The notes under the pieces were generated by a model. It made no database searches, was not told the origin of the DNA, and was given only the letters and a program-made list of their open reading frames with translations. Shown here piece by piece: positions 1 to 6,995 of a DNA stretch of 28,755 bases. The position numbers and the translations under genes are program-made. Position 1 is the stretch's first letter. Each line of letters opens with the position of its first letter. Source of the DNA: a virus; IMG/VR virus record IMGVR_UViG_3300026382_000005, positions 1-28,755 of that record; one strand, given 5' to 3'.

Positions 1-127
1 CTTGGCAACCTTCGTGAGAATATCGGGCAAGTAGTATACAAAGCTATAACTCCCTTGTTGGAGAAGTTATCTGACCTTGCCGTGAGGTTTAACAACATGA
101 GCCCGACTATCTCTAAAGTTGTGGCAC
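1..127. repeat. Terminal overlap, left copy
   Basis: These 127 bases are identical to 28629-28755. The repeat lies inside the tape measure reading frame, and the frame continues correctly across the join, so the contig closes into a circle of 28,628 bp. The length 127 equals a k-mer size used by short-read assemblers, so this is best read as an assembly overlap and not as a biological terminal repeat. Confidence 0.97.
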
Positions 128-1467
128 AGGTAGGACTATTTGCCAGTGCACTCGGTATGGTTGCTGGACCGTTGATGACTGTTATTGGCAATATGAAGCA
201 GCTGGCAACAGTTGTAACGAACTTTGCAAAGGCAAATCCATGGGTGCTGATAATAACCTCACTCGTGGCATTGGGAATAACACTTTACAAGACAAACGAG
301 GACTTTCGCAACTTTGTAAACTCACTGATAGCACGGGCGAAAAAGGGGATAGACTATATCCACAATAACTGGGGAAAGATAGCAGATACCGTAAAAAGGA
401 CCTTTGAGAGAGTTAAACAGACTGTGCTTACGATACTTCAGCCTGTGTTAGACCTTGTAAAGGTGTTATTCGGAGAAGTAGTCAGCTGGACGCAGGAGAA
501 CTGGCCGTTGATACAGAAGACGATACAAACCGTGATGAATGCTATTCAGACTGTGATACAGACAGTCTTAGGTATTATTAGGGCATTCTGGGAGAAACAC
601 GGGGAAACGATAAAGAAGAATACCCAGCTCGTGTGGGATAGCATCAAGCTTATCGTTGAAACAGCGCTTAAGACTATTTTAGGTATCATCAAAGCGATAA
701 TGCAGGCTATCAACGGGGACTGGAAAGGTGCATGGGAGACGGTCAAGGCTACACTCAAGAATGTTGCCACGGCACTCGTGCAGATAGCAAAGAACCTCTG
801 GACGGCAATAGTGAATGGCATAAAGGCGGTAGGGCCCGAACTACTTAATGCCGTGAAAAGCATCGCCCAGGCTATCAAAGACCTCTTCGTGAACCTTGCA
901 AAGGAGGCTCTACAGTGGGGCAAGAATCTCATCAAGAACTTTATCAAGGGTATCAAGAGCATGATAGGGGCTTTGGAGGACGAAGCAGAAGGAGCAGCGG
1001 ATACGGTAGGTAGTTATCTCGGTATTCATTCACCAGCCGAAAAGGGCCCAATGAGCGACGCCGACAAGTGGATGCCGAACCTAATAAAGATGATGTCGGT
1101 GCAGTTGCGGGTAGAAGCGGACAAGAAGCTCAAGCCCGCCGTTGAAAGGGTGGCAAAGATTATCAAGCTACCTGTAGAACCTATCGCCCCTAAACTCCCA
1201 ATGGCTCCCACCACGCCAATGACGAGGATAACTCCCACCATAACCCCACAACCTGTTGCTACAAGGCGAACCACAGAGACCAATACAGGCGAGCTGGCAA
1301 ATGCTGTATATCAGGCGGTAGTGAGAGGCATGGAGACGACAAGGACTACAGGAGCCACAAAGGGTGAGATAGTCTTGCAGATAGACGGCCAGACCTTTGC
1401 AAGGTTGATATACGATTATCTGCTTGCCGAGAGCAAGCGTAGGGGCGTGGAGGTGGTGCCAGTATGA
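1..1467 (+). CDS. Tape measure protein, C-terminal part (gene continues from 27963)
   Basis: This is the 3' part of the tape measure gene, which sets siphophage tail length and is threaded through the tail tube. It is open from base 1, in the same frame as 27963-28755. The joined protein is 710 residues (222 from the right end, 488 here). The segment starts in a hydrophobic stretch, then has long amphipathic helices rich in Trp and Ile, including several repeats with a WxxI/IxxT pattern. A Pro/Thr-rich linker (around 1180-1290) leads to a short basic C-terminus. The phrase GIHSPAEK near 1022 is typical of tape measure C-terminal regions. At about 1.5 Angstrom per residue, a rule from the family, the tail would be roughly 105 nm. 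It ends in an ATGA overlap with the next tail gene. The TTG at 55 is internal, not a start. Confidence 0.93.
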   Translation, partial: LGNLRENIGQVVYKAITPLLEKLSDLAVRFNNMSPTISKVVAQVGLFASALGMVAGPLMTVIGNMKQLATVVTNFAKANPWVLIITSLVALGITLYKTNEDFRNFVNSLIARAKKGIDYIHNNWGKIADTVKRTFERVKQTVLTILQPVLDLVKVLFGEVVSWTQENWPLIQKTIQTVMNAIQTVIQTVLGIIRAFWEKHGETIKKNTQLVWDSIKLIVETALKTILGIIKAIMQAINGDWKGAWETVKATLKNVATALVQIAKNLWTAIVNGIKAVGPELLNAVKSIAQAIKDLFVNLAKEALQWGKNLIKNFIKGIKSMIGALEDEAEGAADTVGSYLGIHSPAEKGPMSDADKWMPNLIKMMSVQLRVEADKKLKPAVERVAKIIKLPVEPIAPKLPMAPTTPMTRITPTITPQPVATRRTTETNTGELANAVYQAVVRGMETTRTTGATKGEIVLQIDGQTFARLIYDYLLAESKRRGVEVVPV

Positions 1468-1808
1468 TAGCCATCAACGGTATCACTTTACCTGAGCCTG
1501 TGAGTATACAGACAAACGACGAGGATATCATCAAGAAAAGGACAACAGCAAGCGGTAGAATAGTCATAGACTATATTGCCACCAAGAAGGTTGTCAATGT
1601 TGTCTGGGGAACACTTACCGATGCAGAGGCACAACAGATTATCAACACCATAAATGCTAACAAACCTTTCTTCACCCTTGAGTTTACCGATGCAGGAGGC
1701 ACGGCAACCATCACGGCCTATGCCGAGAAGATACAGCGGAGCATTAAAAGCGTATACGGTGGCGAGATAATCTGGGCTGGTATGCAAATCACCTTTAGGG
1801 AGCGATGA
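1464..1808 (+). CDS. Small tail protein downstream of tape measure (DUF6711-like)
   Basis: A 114-residue protein whose ATG overlaps the tape measure stop (ATGA), so translation is probably coupled. It is predicted all-beta. It begins with a short INGITLPEP segment, followed by a basic, mixed-polarity stretch and a repeated beta pattern ending WAGMQITFRER. Position between the tape measure and the hub, size, and the ITLPxP opening resemble the small DUF6711 or distal-tail-like proteins of Gram-positive siphophages. No catalytic motif is visible. Likely a structural component at the tail tip. The family name is a judgement from memory of similar proteins, while the tail role rests on synteny. 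Confidence 0.62.
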   Translation: MIAINGITLPEPVSIQTNDEDIIKKRTTASGRIVIDYIATKKVVNVVWGTLTDAEAQQIINTINANKPFFTLEFTDAGGTATITAYAEKIQRSIKSVYGGEIIWAGMQITFRER

Positions 1809-1811
1809 GCT

Positions 1812-3632
1812 ATGCTACCGGTTAGTGCTGAATTTACCAACGCCATTACAAGCGACTATAGAGTTATCAAGGGGCGTATCATTGTGGACTACGAAGGACC
1901 ATATACCACGAGCACCTTCACGGTCTCCAGCGATGATGCCGACCCGCTCTTTGATGTCAACCAGACGGCGGACGCCATCACGGAGACGACATTCAAGATA
2001 GCCGTATTGGACGGCACATGGCAGTTAGGCACAGACCACCTGTATTCACCGTGGATACAATCGGGCTGGTGGACTGCCTCCGTTTGTGATGCTACAGGTG
2101 TCTTTGCCACTACTCCGACCTTGACCGTGCAGATGGAAGACCGCACCATTACGCTCTTGCAGGTTGTCGGCGACACCGCTAAGGGAGAGTATCCCGTAGA
2201 CTTTACTATCCGCCTTTACGACTTCTACGGCACTCTTCTACACGAGGAAGTCGTGACAGACAACGCTCAGGTGGTGTGGCAGAAGGCGGTGACTGTCAAC
2301 GGGGTCTACAAGGCGGAGCTGATACTGCAAAAGTGGAGCCAACCCAACACAAGAGGTAAGATTACCGAATTCATCAGCCCCATCCACGAGGTCTACGAGG
2401 GAGAGGACATCATCGTGATGGAACTCACAGAGGAGCGTGAACTGTCGCAGGCGACGCTTCCAGTTGGCAACATATCCATGAATGAGTTGCGGGTGACCTT
2501 GTATAACGATGGGCACTTCAACTTGGATAACACCAGCTCGGTGCTCTACGGTCGCCTGAAGCCTAACTGCCGAGTTATGGCGTGGGTCGGCGTGGTCAAA
2601 GCCGACAACAGCACCGAATGGGTGCCCCTTGGGGTCTTTTGGACTACCGACTGGAAGGTGGACGAACAGAACCTCACGGCAAGTTTCACGGCAAGGGACA
2701 AACTACAGCGTCTGGCGGATAGCCGTATCACACTGGGTATCTTGCAGGATACTACACTCTACGATATTGCAGAGGCTATCCTCACCGATGCGGGGCTGAC
2801 ACAGAGGGACTATGCCATAGATGACGCATTCAAGGATATCACGATACCATGGGCTTACTTTCCATCTACCACACACCTCAACGCCCTCAAGACGGTAGCA
2901 GGTGCAGGCTTGGGCGTTGCCTATGCCGACCGCTACGGCATTATCCAAGTCAAGAAGATAGGCGTGGGCGATACCACCAGCCCCGTGGCGACACTCACAG
3001 CGGACAACTACTTCCAGAAAGAAACCCCTCTTTTGCTGGGTAGTGTTTACACAAGAATACAGGTGCGAACACAGCCGATGGCACCCGATGTAGCACAAGA
3101 GGTATACAGAAGCCTTGAACCTATCACCGTTGGAGCTGGGGAGACTACAAGCACCACAATATTCTTCAACCAAGATGCCGTGATAAATCCTACTGCCACG
3201 CTGGAAGGGGCTACCAATACCACAATCACTGCCACCACATGGTATAGTTGGGGCGGTAGAATCACGCTCACCAACTCGGGAAGCACCGATGAGAGCGTTA
3301 TCATCGTGGTGAACGGACAGCCTCTTACCGTGCAAGGGGCAGAGCTTGTTAGCCGTGAAGATGCTAAAGCGATAACTGACTATGGGCTTATTGTCTATCG
3401 CCTACCCAACAATCCACTCGTGCAGAGCCGAGCCATAGCAAAGGAGATAGCAGAGACCTTGTTAGCAAGCTACAAAGACCCGAAAAGAGCTGTAATAATC
3501 ACCTGGGCGGGCAATCCTGCACTGGAGTTAGGCGATAAAATTAACATAGACGGTGTAGATAGCTACATCGTGAGGCAGGTTATCACCTATGACGGTGGAC
3601 TTGCCATGCGAACCGAGACACGGAAGGCATAG
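1812..3632 (+). CDS. Tail hub / minor structural protein
   Basis: A 606-residue, beta-rich protein starting 3 nt after the previous stop. Residues about 190-310 look like the first hub domain of baseplate-hub proteins: a line about the order of interactions, then NxLYGRLKPN, then V.LGVFW..DW.VD....TASFTARDKLQRLADS. Residues about 320-400 hold a helix-rich insertion with TLYDIAEAILTDAGL and an LKTVAGAGLGVAYADRYG strand-turn. The C-terminus (about 505-606) has DYGLIVYRLPNN and ALELGDKINIDG.DSYIVRQ, as found in hub proteins of many Firmicutes phages. It probably forms the central tail tip that the tape measure docks on. N-terminal residues 1-180 are less conserved in look and may carry a carbohydrate-binding-like beta sandwich. 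No peptidase motif is seen. Confidence 0.75.
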   Translation: MLPVSAEFTNAITSDYRVIKGRIIVDYEGPYTTSTFTVSSDDADPLFDVNQTADAITETTFKIAVLDGTWQLGTDHLYSPWIQSGWWTASVCDATGVFATTPTLTVQMEDRTITLLQVVGDTAKGEYPVDFTIRLYDFYGTLLHEEVVTDNAQVVWQKAVTVNGVYKAELILQKWSQPNTRGKITEFISPIHEVYEGEDIIVMELTEERELSQATLPVGNISMNELRVTLYNDGHFNLDNTSSVLYGRLKPNCRVMAWVGVVKADNSTEWVPLGVFWTTDWKVDEQNLTASFTARDKLQRLADSRITLGILQDTTLYDIAEAILTDAGLTQRDYAIDDAFKDITIPWAYFPSTTHLNALKTVAGAGLGVAYADRYGIIQVKKIGVGDTTSPVATLTADNYFQKETPLLLGSVYTRIQVRTQPMAPDVAQEVYRSLEPITVGAGETTSTTIFFNQDAVINPTATLEGATNTTITATTWYSWGGRITLTNSGSTDESVIIVVNGQPLTVQGAELVSREDAKAITDYGLIVYRLPNNPLVQSRAIAKEIAETLLASYKDPKRAVIITWAGNPALELGDKINIDGVDSYIVRQVITYDGGLAMRTETRKA

Positions 3633-3643
3633 GAGGTGAGAAG

Positions 3644-4135
3644 ATGAGTATTACGGTGAAAACTGACTGGGCGTATGGGGATATACCCCTACCCGACGAT
3701 TTTAATCGCATTGAGCAGAATATCTGGGACGTCTACCAAGCTAACCTTACTACGGCTACGGCGAATTACGCCTTAGAAAGTGCTACGGCTAATTATGCTT
3801 TGCTATCGGCAGACAGTTTAAAACTCGGCGGTTTAAATGCAACTGCATATGCCACACTTGGTGAAACGAATAGTGATTACAACCTGTGGAATGCTATGGC
3901 TATAGAGGTAGATACACGAAGCACAGCGATAACCTACGACGCAAGCGGTAATATATCCCTTGTAGAGGAGAAAGACCCCACCACAGGCGATGTTTATCGC
4001 TCTTATTCCCTATCCTACGACGCTAACGGCAATCTCATACAGGTAGTAGAGACTGCAGGTGGTAAGACTATCACCTACACACTAACCTACGATACTAACG
4101 GCAACTTGATATCCGTATCAAAGGAGGTGGTATAG
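3644..4135 (+). CDS. Tail fibre-like protein with YD-type repeats
   Basis: A 163-residue protein with a clear SD (GGAGGTGAG) 5 nt upstream of its ATG. The N-terminus, TDWAYGDIPLPDDFNRIEQN, is a pattern common in phage tail proteins that attach to the tip. Residues about 45-75 (LLSADSLKLGG) resemble a short fibre shaft segment. The C-terminal 65 residues hold three imperfect tandem repeats built on TYDASGNI, SYDANGNL and TYDTNGNL, i.e. the YDxxGNL signature known from RHS/YD repeats and some fibre proteins. Follows the hub and precedes two small tail genes, so a receptor-binding or fibre role is likely. The short length argues against a full RHS toxin. Confidence 0.65.
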   Translation: MSITVKTDWAYGDIPLPDDFNRIEQNIWDVYQANLTTATANYALESATANYALLSADSLKLGGLNATAYATLGETNSDYNLWNAMAIEVDTRSTAITYDASGNISLVEEKDPTTGDVYRSYSLSYDANGNLIQVVETAGGKTITYTLTYDTNGNLISVSKEVV

Positions 4136-4136
4136 C

Positions 4137-4592
4137 ATGGGACTGGACGCTGCAATATTAGGTATGCTCAATAAACTACTAAATAAACCGACAGGCGGTG
4201 TGGACTGGGGGAGCCTTACACCCGTTGCCTTGCAGTATCCTACACAATACACAACACTTACGGAAAATGTCGAAACAGAGCTTATCAGTATTACCGGCAC
4301 AGGCTACCTCATCGGCGTGCGATACTTTGCAAGAGAGATAAATACAGACCGCATAACAAAATTGCTATTCCGTCTGTATCTGGACGGCACACTGGTGGAG
4401 GAGTTTGATTGTCTTGCGGAATATGCCTATTGGTATACGGGCTCGTCTACGAACTCAAAAGGGGAAAACCCTGCTCGCAAAGATATGAATATGATATTTA
4501 GGTTTGAAAGTGAAGCTAAAATAGTTGTTTATGCAGAGGGGGATAGTCTTGAATCTGTGTTGGGGGCAGATATGTATGTATCGCTTGAGTAA
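4137..4592 (+). CDS. Putative tail-tip / receptor-binding accessory protein
   Basis: A 151-residue protein, not recognised with certainty. It starts 1 nt after the previous stop, with an AAAGGAGGTG SD lying in the end of the upstream gene. After a short helical N-terminus (GMLNKLLNKP) the sequence is beta-strand-like, with a central RYFAREINTDRITKLLFRLYLDGTLVEEF and a C-terminal MIFRFESEAKIVVYAEGD. This alternation resembles trimeric head domains or Ig-like beta sandwiches of tail fibres, but no family can be named. Position between a fibre-like gene and the lysis cassette supports a virion surface role. Confidence 0.55.
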   Translation: MGLDAAILGMLNKLLNKPTGGVDWGSLTPVALQYPTQYTTLTENVETELISITGTGYLIGVRYFAREINTDRITKLLFRLYLDGTLVEEFDCLAEYAYWYTGSSTNSKGENPARKDMNMIFRFESEAKIVVYAEGDSLESVLGADMYVSLE

Positions 4593-4606
4593 GGAGGTGA
4601 GAAACG

Positions 4607-4957
4607 ATGGCTTACGAAATACAGCCTCCGTATGTCTATGAAGTATATCAGAAAGGGAAAATAAAACTCAGACGGCTAGTGGACTGGGAGAAACAAATCA
4701 AAGCGGATATAGATTATGTGAAGGTAGGGGAAGAGGTATTGATTACGCCTTTCACGGTAAACTGGCAAGGTAAAAAGCTGGATATCCAGACGACTTATAT
4801 CATCACGGCGAAGAATAAGGCACAGGGTATTATTACGCTAAAGAGCGAGGGTGAAAAAGTATCTTTCACACCTACAGAAGGGGGGGAGTGGGAGATTACT
4901 ATCCGGGCAGATGATAAAACCTTAAAACCGTATGCCACGAGGTGGGAGATATGGTGA
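4607..4957 (+). CDS. Small beta-rich protein of unknown function
   Basis: A 116-residue protein with an ideal SD (AAGGAGGTGAG) ahead of the ATG. Composition is strand-rich and charged, with an Ig-like feel: LITPFTVNWQGKK, TYIITAKNKAQGIITLKS, and a C-terminal GGEWEITIRADD. The pattern is compatible with a single Ig-type decoration domain. It lies at the end of the tail module and overlaps the next gene by 7 nt. I do not recognise the family; a tail or head surface decoration protein is possible by position only. Confidence 0.55.
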   Translation: MAYEIQPPYVYEVYQKGKIKLRRLVDWEKQIKADIDYVKVGEEVLITPFTVNWQGKKLDIQTTYIITAKNKAQGIITLKSEGEKVSFTPTEGGEWEITIRADDKTLKPYATRWEIW

Positions 4958-5268
4958 TACTGCATATACAGAGTTATCAGAAAGATGCACGTGAACTGGC
5001 GAGACACATGGCTGAAGAGCTTAGGCAAAAGGGCTATATGGTGCAAGAACAACCGAGAGGCAACGCATGGGAATGTGTGTTGCATGTAGACGGCATAAAC
5101 AATAAAGAAGCGAAACTCTTTGCTATGCGATATGAGTATGAACGAGGCAACCGAGTTGCGGACATAGATGTGTATATCCCGGTTGTTTCTTACCGAAAAA
5201 TGAGCTGGCGAGACTTGCCGTATAATGCAAATAGAAGACAAGATATTATACGAAAGGGGGAAAGATAA
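4951..5268 (+). CDS. Hypothetical protein upstream of holin
   Basis: A 105-residue protein of unknown function. The frame opens at GTG 4942, but ATG 4951 is preferred because GAGGTG at 4939-4944 sits 6 nt upstream of it. The start overlaps the previous stop by 7 nt. The N-terminal 60 residues look like a small alpha/beta fold (ILHIQSYQ..., HMAEELRQKGYMV..., WECVLHVDG), and the C-terminus is basic (NRRQDIIRKGER). No membrane segment or catalytic motif is evident. It sits directly against the lysis cassette and may be structural or regulatory; position is the only hint. Confidence 0.5.
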   Translation: MVILHIQSYQKDARELARHMAEELRQKGYMVQEQPRGNAWECVLHVDGINNKEAKLFAMRYEYERGNRVADIDVYIPVVSYRKMSWRDLPYNANRRQDIIRKGER

Positions 5269-5541
5269 ATGTCTCCGAGCGATACGATAATACTCAAATT
5301 CTTTGACTACGGCGCCTTTGCAGTGCTGTTTTTTTACCTGTTTATGTATATGTTGCGGACCAATAAAGAGCGTGAAGAGAAGTATATCAACCTTATCCAC
5401 GAGATGGCAGACAAGATGGAACTACTGAACGATATCGCCGAAACGCTCAAGGCACTTAAACAGGACTTAGACGACCTGCACGCTAAAATTGACCGCATAG
5501 AGCGGGAGATGTGGATGAAAGGAGGGAATGACGATGAGTAA
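5269..5541 (+). CDS. BhlA/UviB-like holin
   Basis: A 90-residue protein with one N-terminal membrane helix (about residues 9-29, FDYGAFAVLFFYLFMYML) followed by NKEREEKY and a long charged coiled coil (about 38-82, KMELLNDIAETLKALKQ through DRIEREM). This short helix plus REEKY plus coiled coil is the signature of the BhlA/UviB family linked to bacteriocin release and phage lysis. It starts immediately after the previous stop, with AAAGGGGGAAAG as SD, and overlaps the amidase start, so it is co-translated with it. It would form membrane lesions that let the endolysin out. A second holin candidate lies downstream of the amidase. Confidence 0.78.
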   Translation: MSPSDTIILKFFDYGAFAVLFFYLFMYMLRTNKEREEKYINLIHEMADKMELLNDIAETLKALKQDLDDLHAKIDRIEREMWMKGGNDDE

Positions 5542-6094
5542 GGTCATCGTGTTAGACCCAGGACACGGGGGACCCGACCCCGGGGCTGTAAACAATGAGC
5601 TGGGACTAAGAGAGAAGGATATTGCCCTTAAAATCGCAAAACAGACGGCAGAATATCTCAAGGGGCTGGGCTACGATGTTATCCTCACCCGAGACAGCGA
5701 TAGGCATGTCTCTTTGCGGGAAAGGTGCGACATTGCAAACTACCACAACGCCGATGCCTTCGTGTCTATCCATTTGAACGGTGCGGATAATCCAAACGCA
5801 CATGGCTTTGAAGTGTATCACTATCCCGGCAGCACAGAGGGGAAAAGACTTGCAGAGGCTATAGCCAAGCAGATGCAACAGCTCTCTAACCTTTACGGTG
5901 GATATGACTGGCGAGGCATAAAAACTGCTGAATTTTATGTTTTGAAACATACCAAGATGCCAGCCGTCTTGGTAGAAGCAGGCTTTATCACAAGCGATAT
6001 GGACGCACGCTGGCTTATAGAGGACCATAATTATACCTATCCTGCCCTGTTTATCGCACAGGGCATAGACGACTATCTGAAAGGAGGGAAATAG
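5534..6094 (+). CDS. N-acetylmuramoyl-L-alanine amidase (endolysin)
   Basis: A 186-residue Amidase_3 family zinc enzyme that cuts the amide bond between N-acetylmuramic acid and L-Ala in peptidoglycan. Zinc ligands are visible as H11 in LDPGHGG, E27 in LREKDI and H80 in VSIHLNGA; the catalytic glutamate is E148 in AVLVEAGFI. The whole protein is just the catalytic domain, with no cell-wall-binding domain or signal peptide, so it depends on a holin for export. ATG 5534 is chosen over ATG 5528 because GGAGG at 5521-5525 is 8 nt upstream of the former and only 2 nt from the latter. It overlaps the upstream holin by 8 nt. Confidence 0.95.
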   Translation: MSKVIVLDPGHGGPDPGAVNNELGLREKDIALKIAKQTAEYLKGLGYDVILTRDSDRHVSLRERCDIANYHNADAFVSIHLNGADNPNAHGFEVYHYPGSTEGKRLAEAIAKQMQQLSNLYGGYDWRGIKTAEFYVLKHTKMPAVLVEAGFITSDMDARWLIEDHNYTYPALFIAQGIDDYLKGGK

Positions 6095-6095
6095 T

Positions 6096-6422
6096 ATGGA
6101 TATTCTGTATACAGTTTTGCTTGGCCTATTCAAGGTGTTTATCGGCGTGCTGGCCGTATATATTTCTATGCTCTTTGCCGAGTATCTCAAACATTTGAAA
6201 GACAAAATCGGCAAAGACAAGTGGGAAGACCTTATGGAGATAGCCCGTGCCGTTGTAAAAGCAATGGAGCAGGTATACGGAAGCGGTGAAGGGAAAAAGA
6301 AAAAGGAACAGGCCATGAAGTTTCTTACCGAGCACCTACACCTTACACCTGAAGAGGCCGACAAACTAATAGAGGCGGCTGTGTTTGAACTCAATCACCT
6401 ATGGGAGACCTTGCCTAAATAG
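6096..6422 (+). CDS. LLH-family holin-like protein
   Basis: A 108-residue protein starting 1 nt after the amidase stop, with GAAAGGAGGGAAAT as SD. Residues about 3-28 form one hydrophobic helix (YTVLLGLFKVFIGVLAVYI), followed by a conserved-looking helical region with the spacing A..VVKAMEQVYGSGEGKKKKEQA, LTEHLHLTPEEADKLIEAAV. This matches the phage holin LLH family, where the AVxAxEQ..G..G..K pattern follows a single N-terminal TM. It ends the late block and is followed by a GC hairpin. Two holin-type proteins bracketing the amidase suggest a holin/antiholin or dual-holin arrangement. Confidence 0.8.
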   Translation: MDILYTVLLGLFKVFIGVLAVYISMLFAEYLKHLKDKIGKDKWEDLMEIARAVVKAMEQVYGSGEGKKKKEQAMKFLTEHLHLTPEEADKLIEAAVFELNHLWETLPK

Positions 6423-6450
6423 ACCACCATCAAATACCGAAACACCGTAT

Positions 6451-6470
6451 GGGGCGGGGAAACTCGCCCC
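6451..6470 (+). terminator. GC-rich hairpin at the end of the late block
   Basis: The arms GGGGCG (6451-6456) and CGCCCC (6465-6470) pair around an 8-nt loop, 28 nt after the last late gene. The 3' flank is TGTTATAATT and not a T-run, so it is a weak intrinsic terminator at best. It could be a mRNA 3'-end stabiliser. It belongs to a set of similar hairpins in the accessory block, and an extended -10-like TGTTATAAT (6471-6479) follows at once. Confidence 0.5.
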
Positions 6471-6520
6471 TGTTATAATTAAGTGTAAACAAAAGTTGAC
6501 ACTTATACCCCTTGACATGC

Positions 6521-6548
6521 TTGACAAGGTAGGTGTATGTGTTATAAT
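6521..6548 (+). promoter_or_regulatory. Strong sigmaA-type promoter for the accessory block
   Basis: A consensus -35 TTGACA (6521-6526) and consensus -10 TATAAT (6543-6548) are separated by 16 nt. The -10 is extended by TGTG at 6538-6541. Two more TTGACA boxes lie just upstream (6496-6501 and 6512-6517). Transcription would start near 6555 and read the first accessory gene at 6613. This is one of the strongest promoter matches in the window, and no terminator separates it from the gene. Confidence 0.85.
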
Positions 6549-6612
6549 TAAATTGTGAGAGATGAAAGAGAGAAGGACGACCTCAAAATACAAACACAGG
6601 GAGGCGATGAAG

Positions 6613-6954
6613 ATGGCAAAATGGACTCGCAAAAACCCACTCGGGATACTCGCTATAGAGTGGGGCACATGGGAAGAGAAGGACGGGCAGGTTATTCTGC
6701 ACCTGCCTGCAAAGATAAAGGTTAAATGGGTAGCCCGTATCAAGGGCCTTCACCCCAAATACGGGCTGGACCGTGAGTTTGTGGACTACGAGCAGGACCG
6801 CTTCACCTATCGTGTGCCAGAAGGCACACGCTTCGTAGAGATAGCCGAGTATGGTAGGAGCAGATATCTGCTTGCTCTTACCGATGATGGCAAAGTCTGG
6901 TGGACCGAGAAGAAGTATCTGCAGGAATACTTCAGACAGATACAGGCCCTATGA
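6613..6954 (+). CDS. Accessory protein of unknown function
   Basis: A 113-residue basic protein, first gene after the promoter at 6521-6548. The frame is open from ATG 6562, but the SD-bearing leader GGGAGGCGAT at 6599-6608 places the start at ATG 6613, as in the sister genes downstream. Strong beta character, with Trp- and Tyr-rich strands (KVKWVARIKGLHPKYG, TRFVEIAEYGRSRYLLALTDDGKVWW) and a C-terminal helix (KKYLQEYFRQIQAL). No domain recognised. It sits between two strong promoters and just upstream of the large RNA, so it may be an early host-takeover or RNA-related protein; this is speculation from position. Confidence 0.6.
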   Translation: MAKWTRKNPLGILAIEWGTWEEKDGQVILHLPAKIKVKWVARIKGLHPKYGLDREFVDYEQDRFTYRVPEGTRFVEIAEYGRSRYLLALTDDGKVWWTEKKYLQEYFRQIQAL

Positions 6955-6959
6955 AGGGC

Positions 6960-6989
6960 TTGACATGAAACACATCTATGTGTTATAAT
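6960..6989 (+). promoter_or_regulatory. Strong promoter driving the large noncoding RNA
   Basis: TTGACA (6960-6965) and TATAAT (6984-6989) are 18 nt apart, with an extended -10 (TGTG at 6979-6982). Starting 6 nt after the stop of the upstream gene, it shares TTGACATG and TATGTGTTATAATTAAATTG with the promoter region at 6512-6554, which looks like a duplicated promoter cassette. Transcription should start close to 6996-6998. The region downstream has no supported gene for about 590 nt. Confidence 0.87.
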
Positions 6990-6995
6990 TAAATT

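Noticed and set aside
2703-3335. Minus-strand open frame of 210 codons inside the tail hub gene
   Set aside because: It is a shadow of the hub gene, with high Cys and Ser, no SD and no family resemblance.
5606-6394. Minus-strand open frame of 262 codons over amidase and holin
   Set aside because: Opposite to two confidently identified genes, Ser/Cys-rich, no SD.
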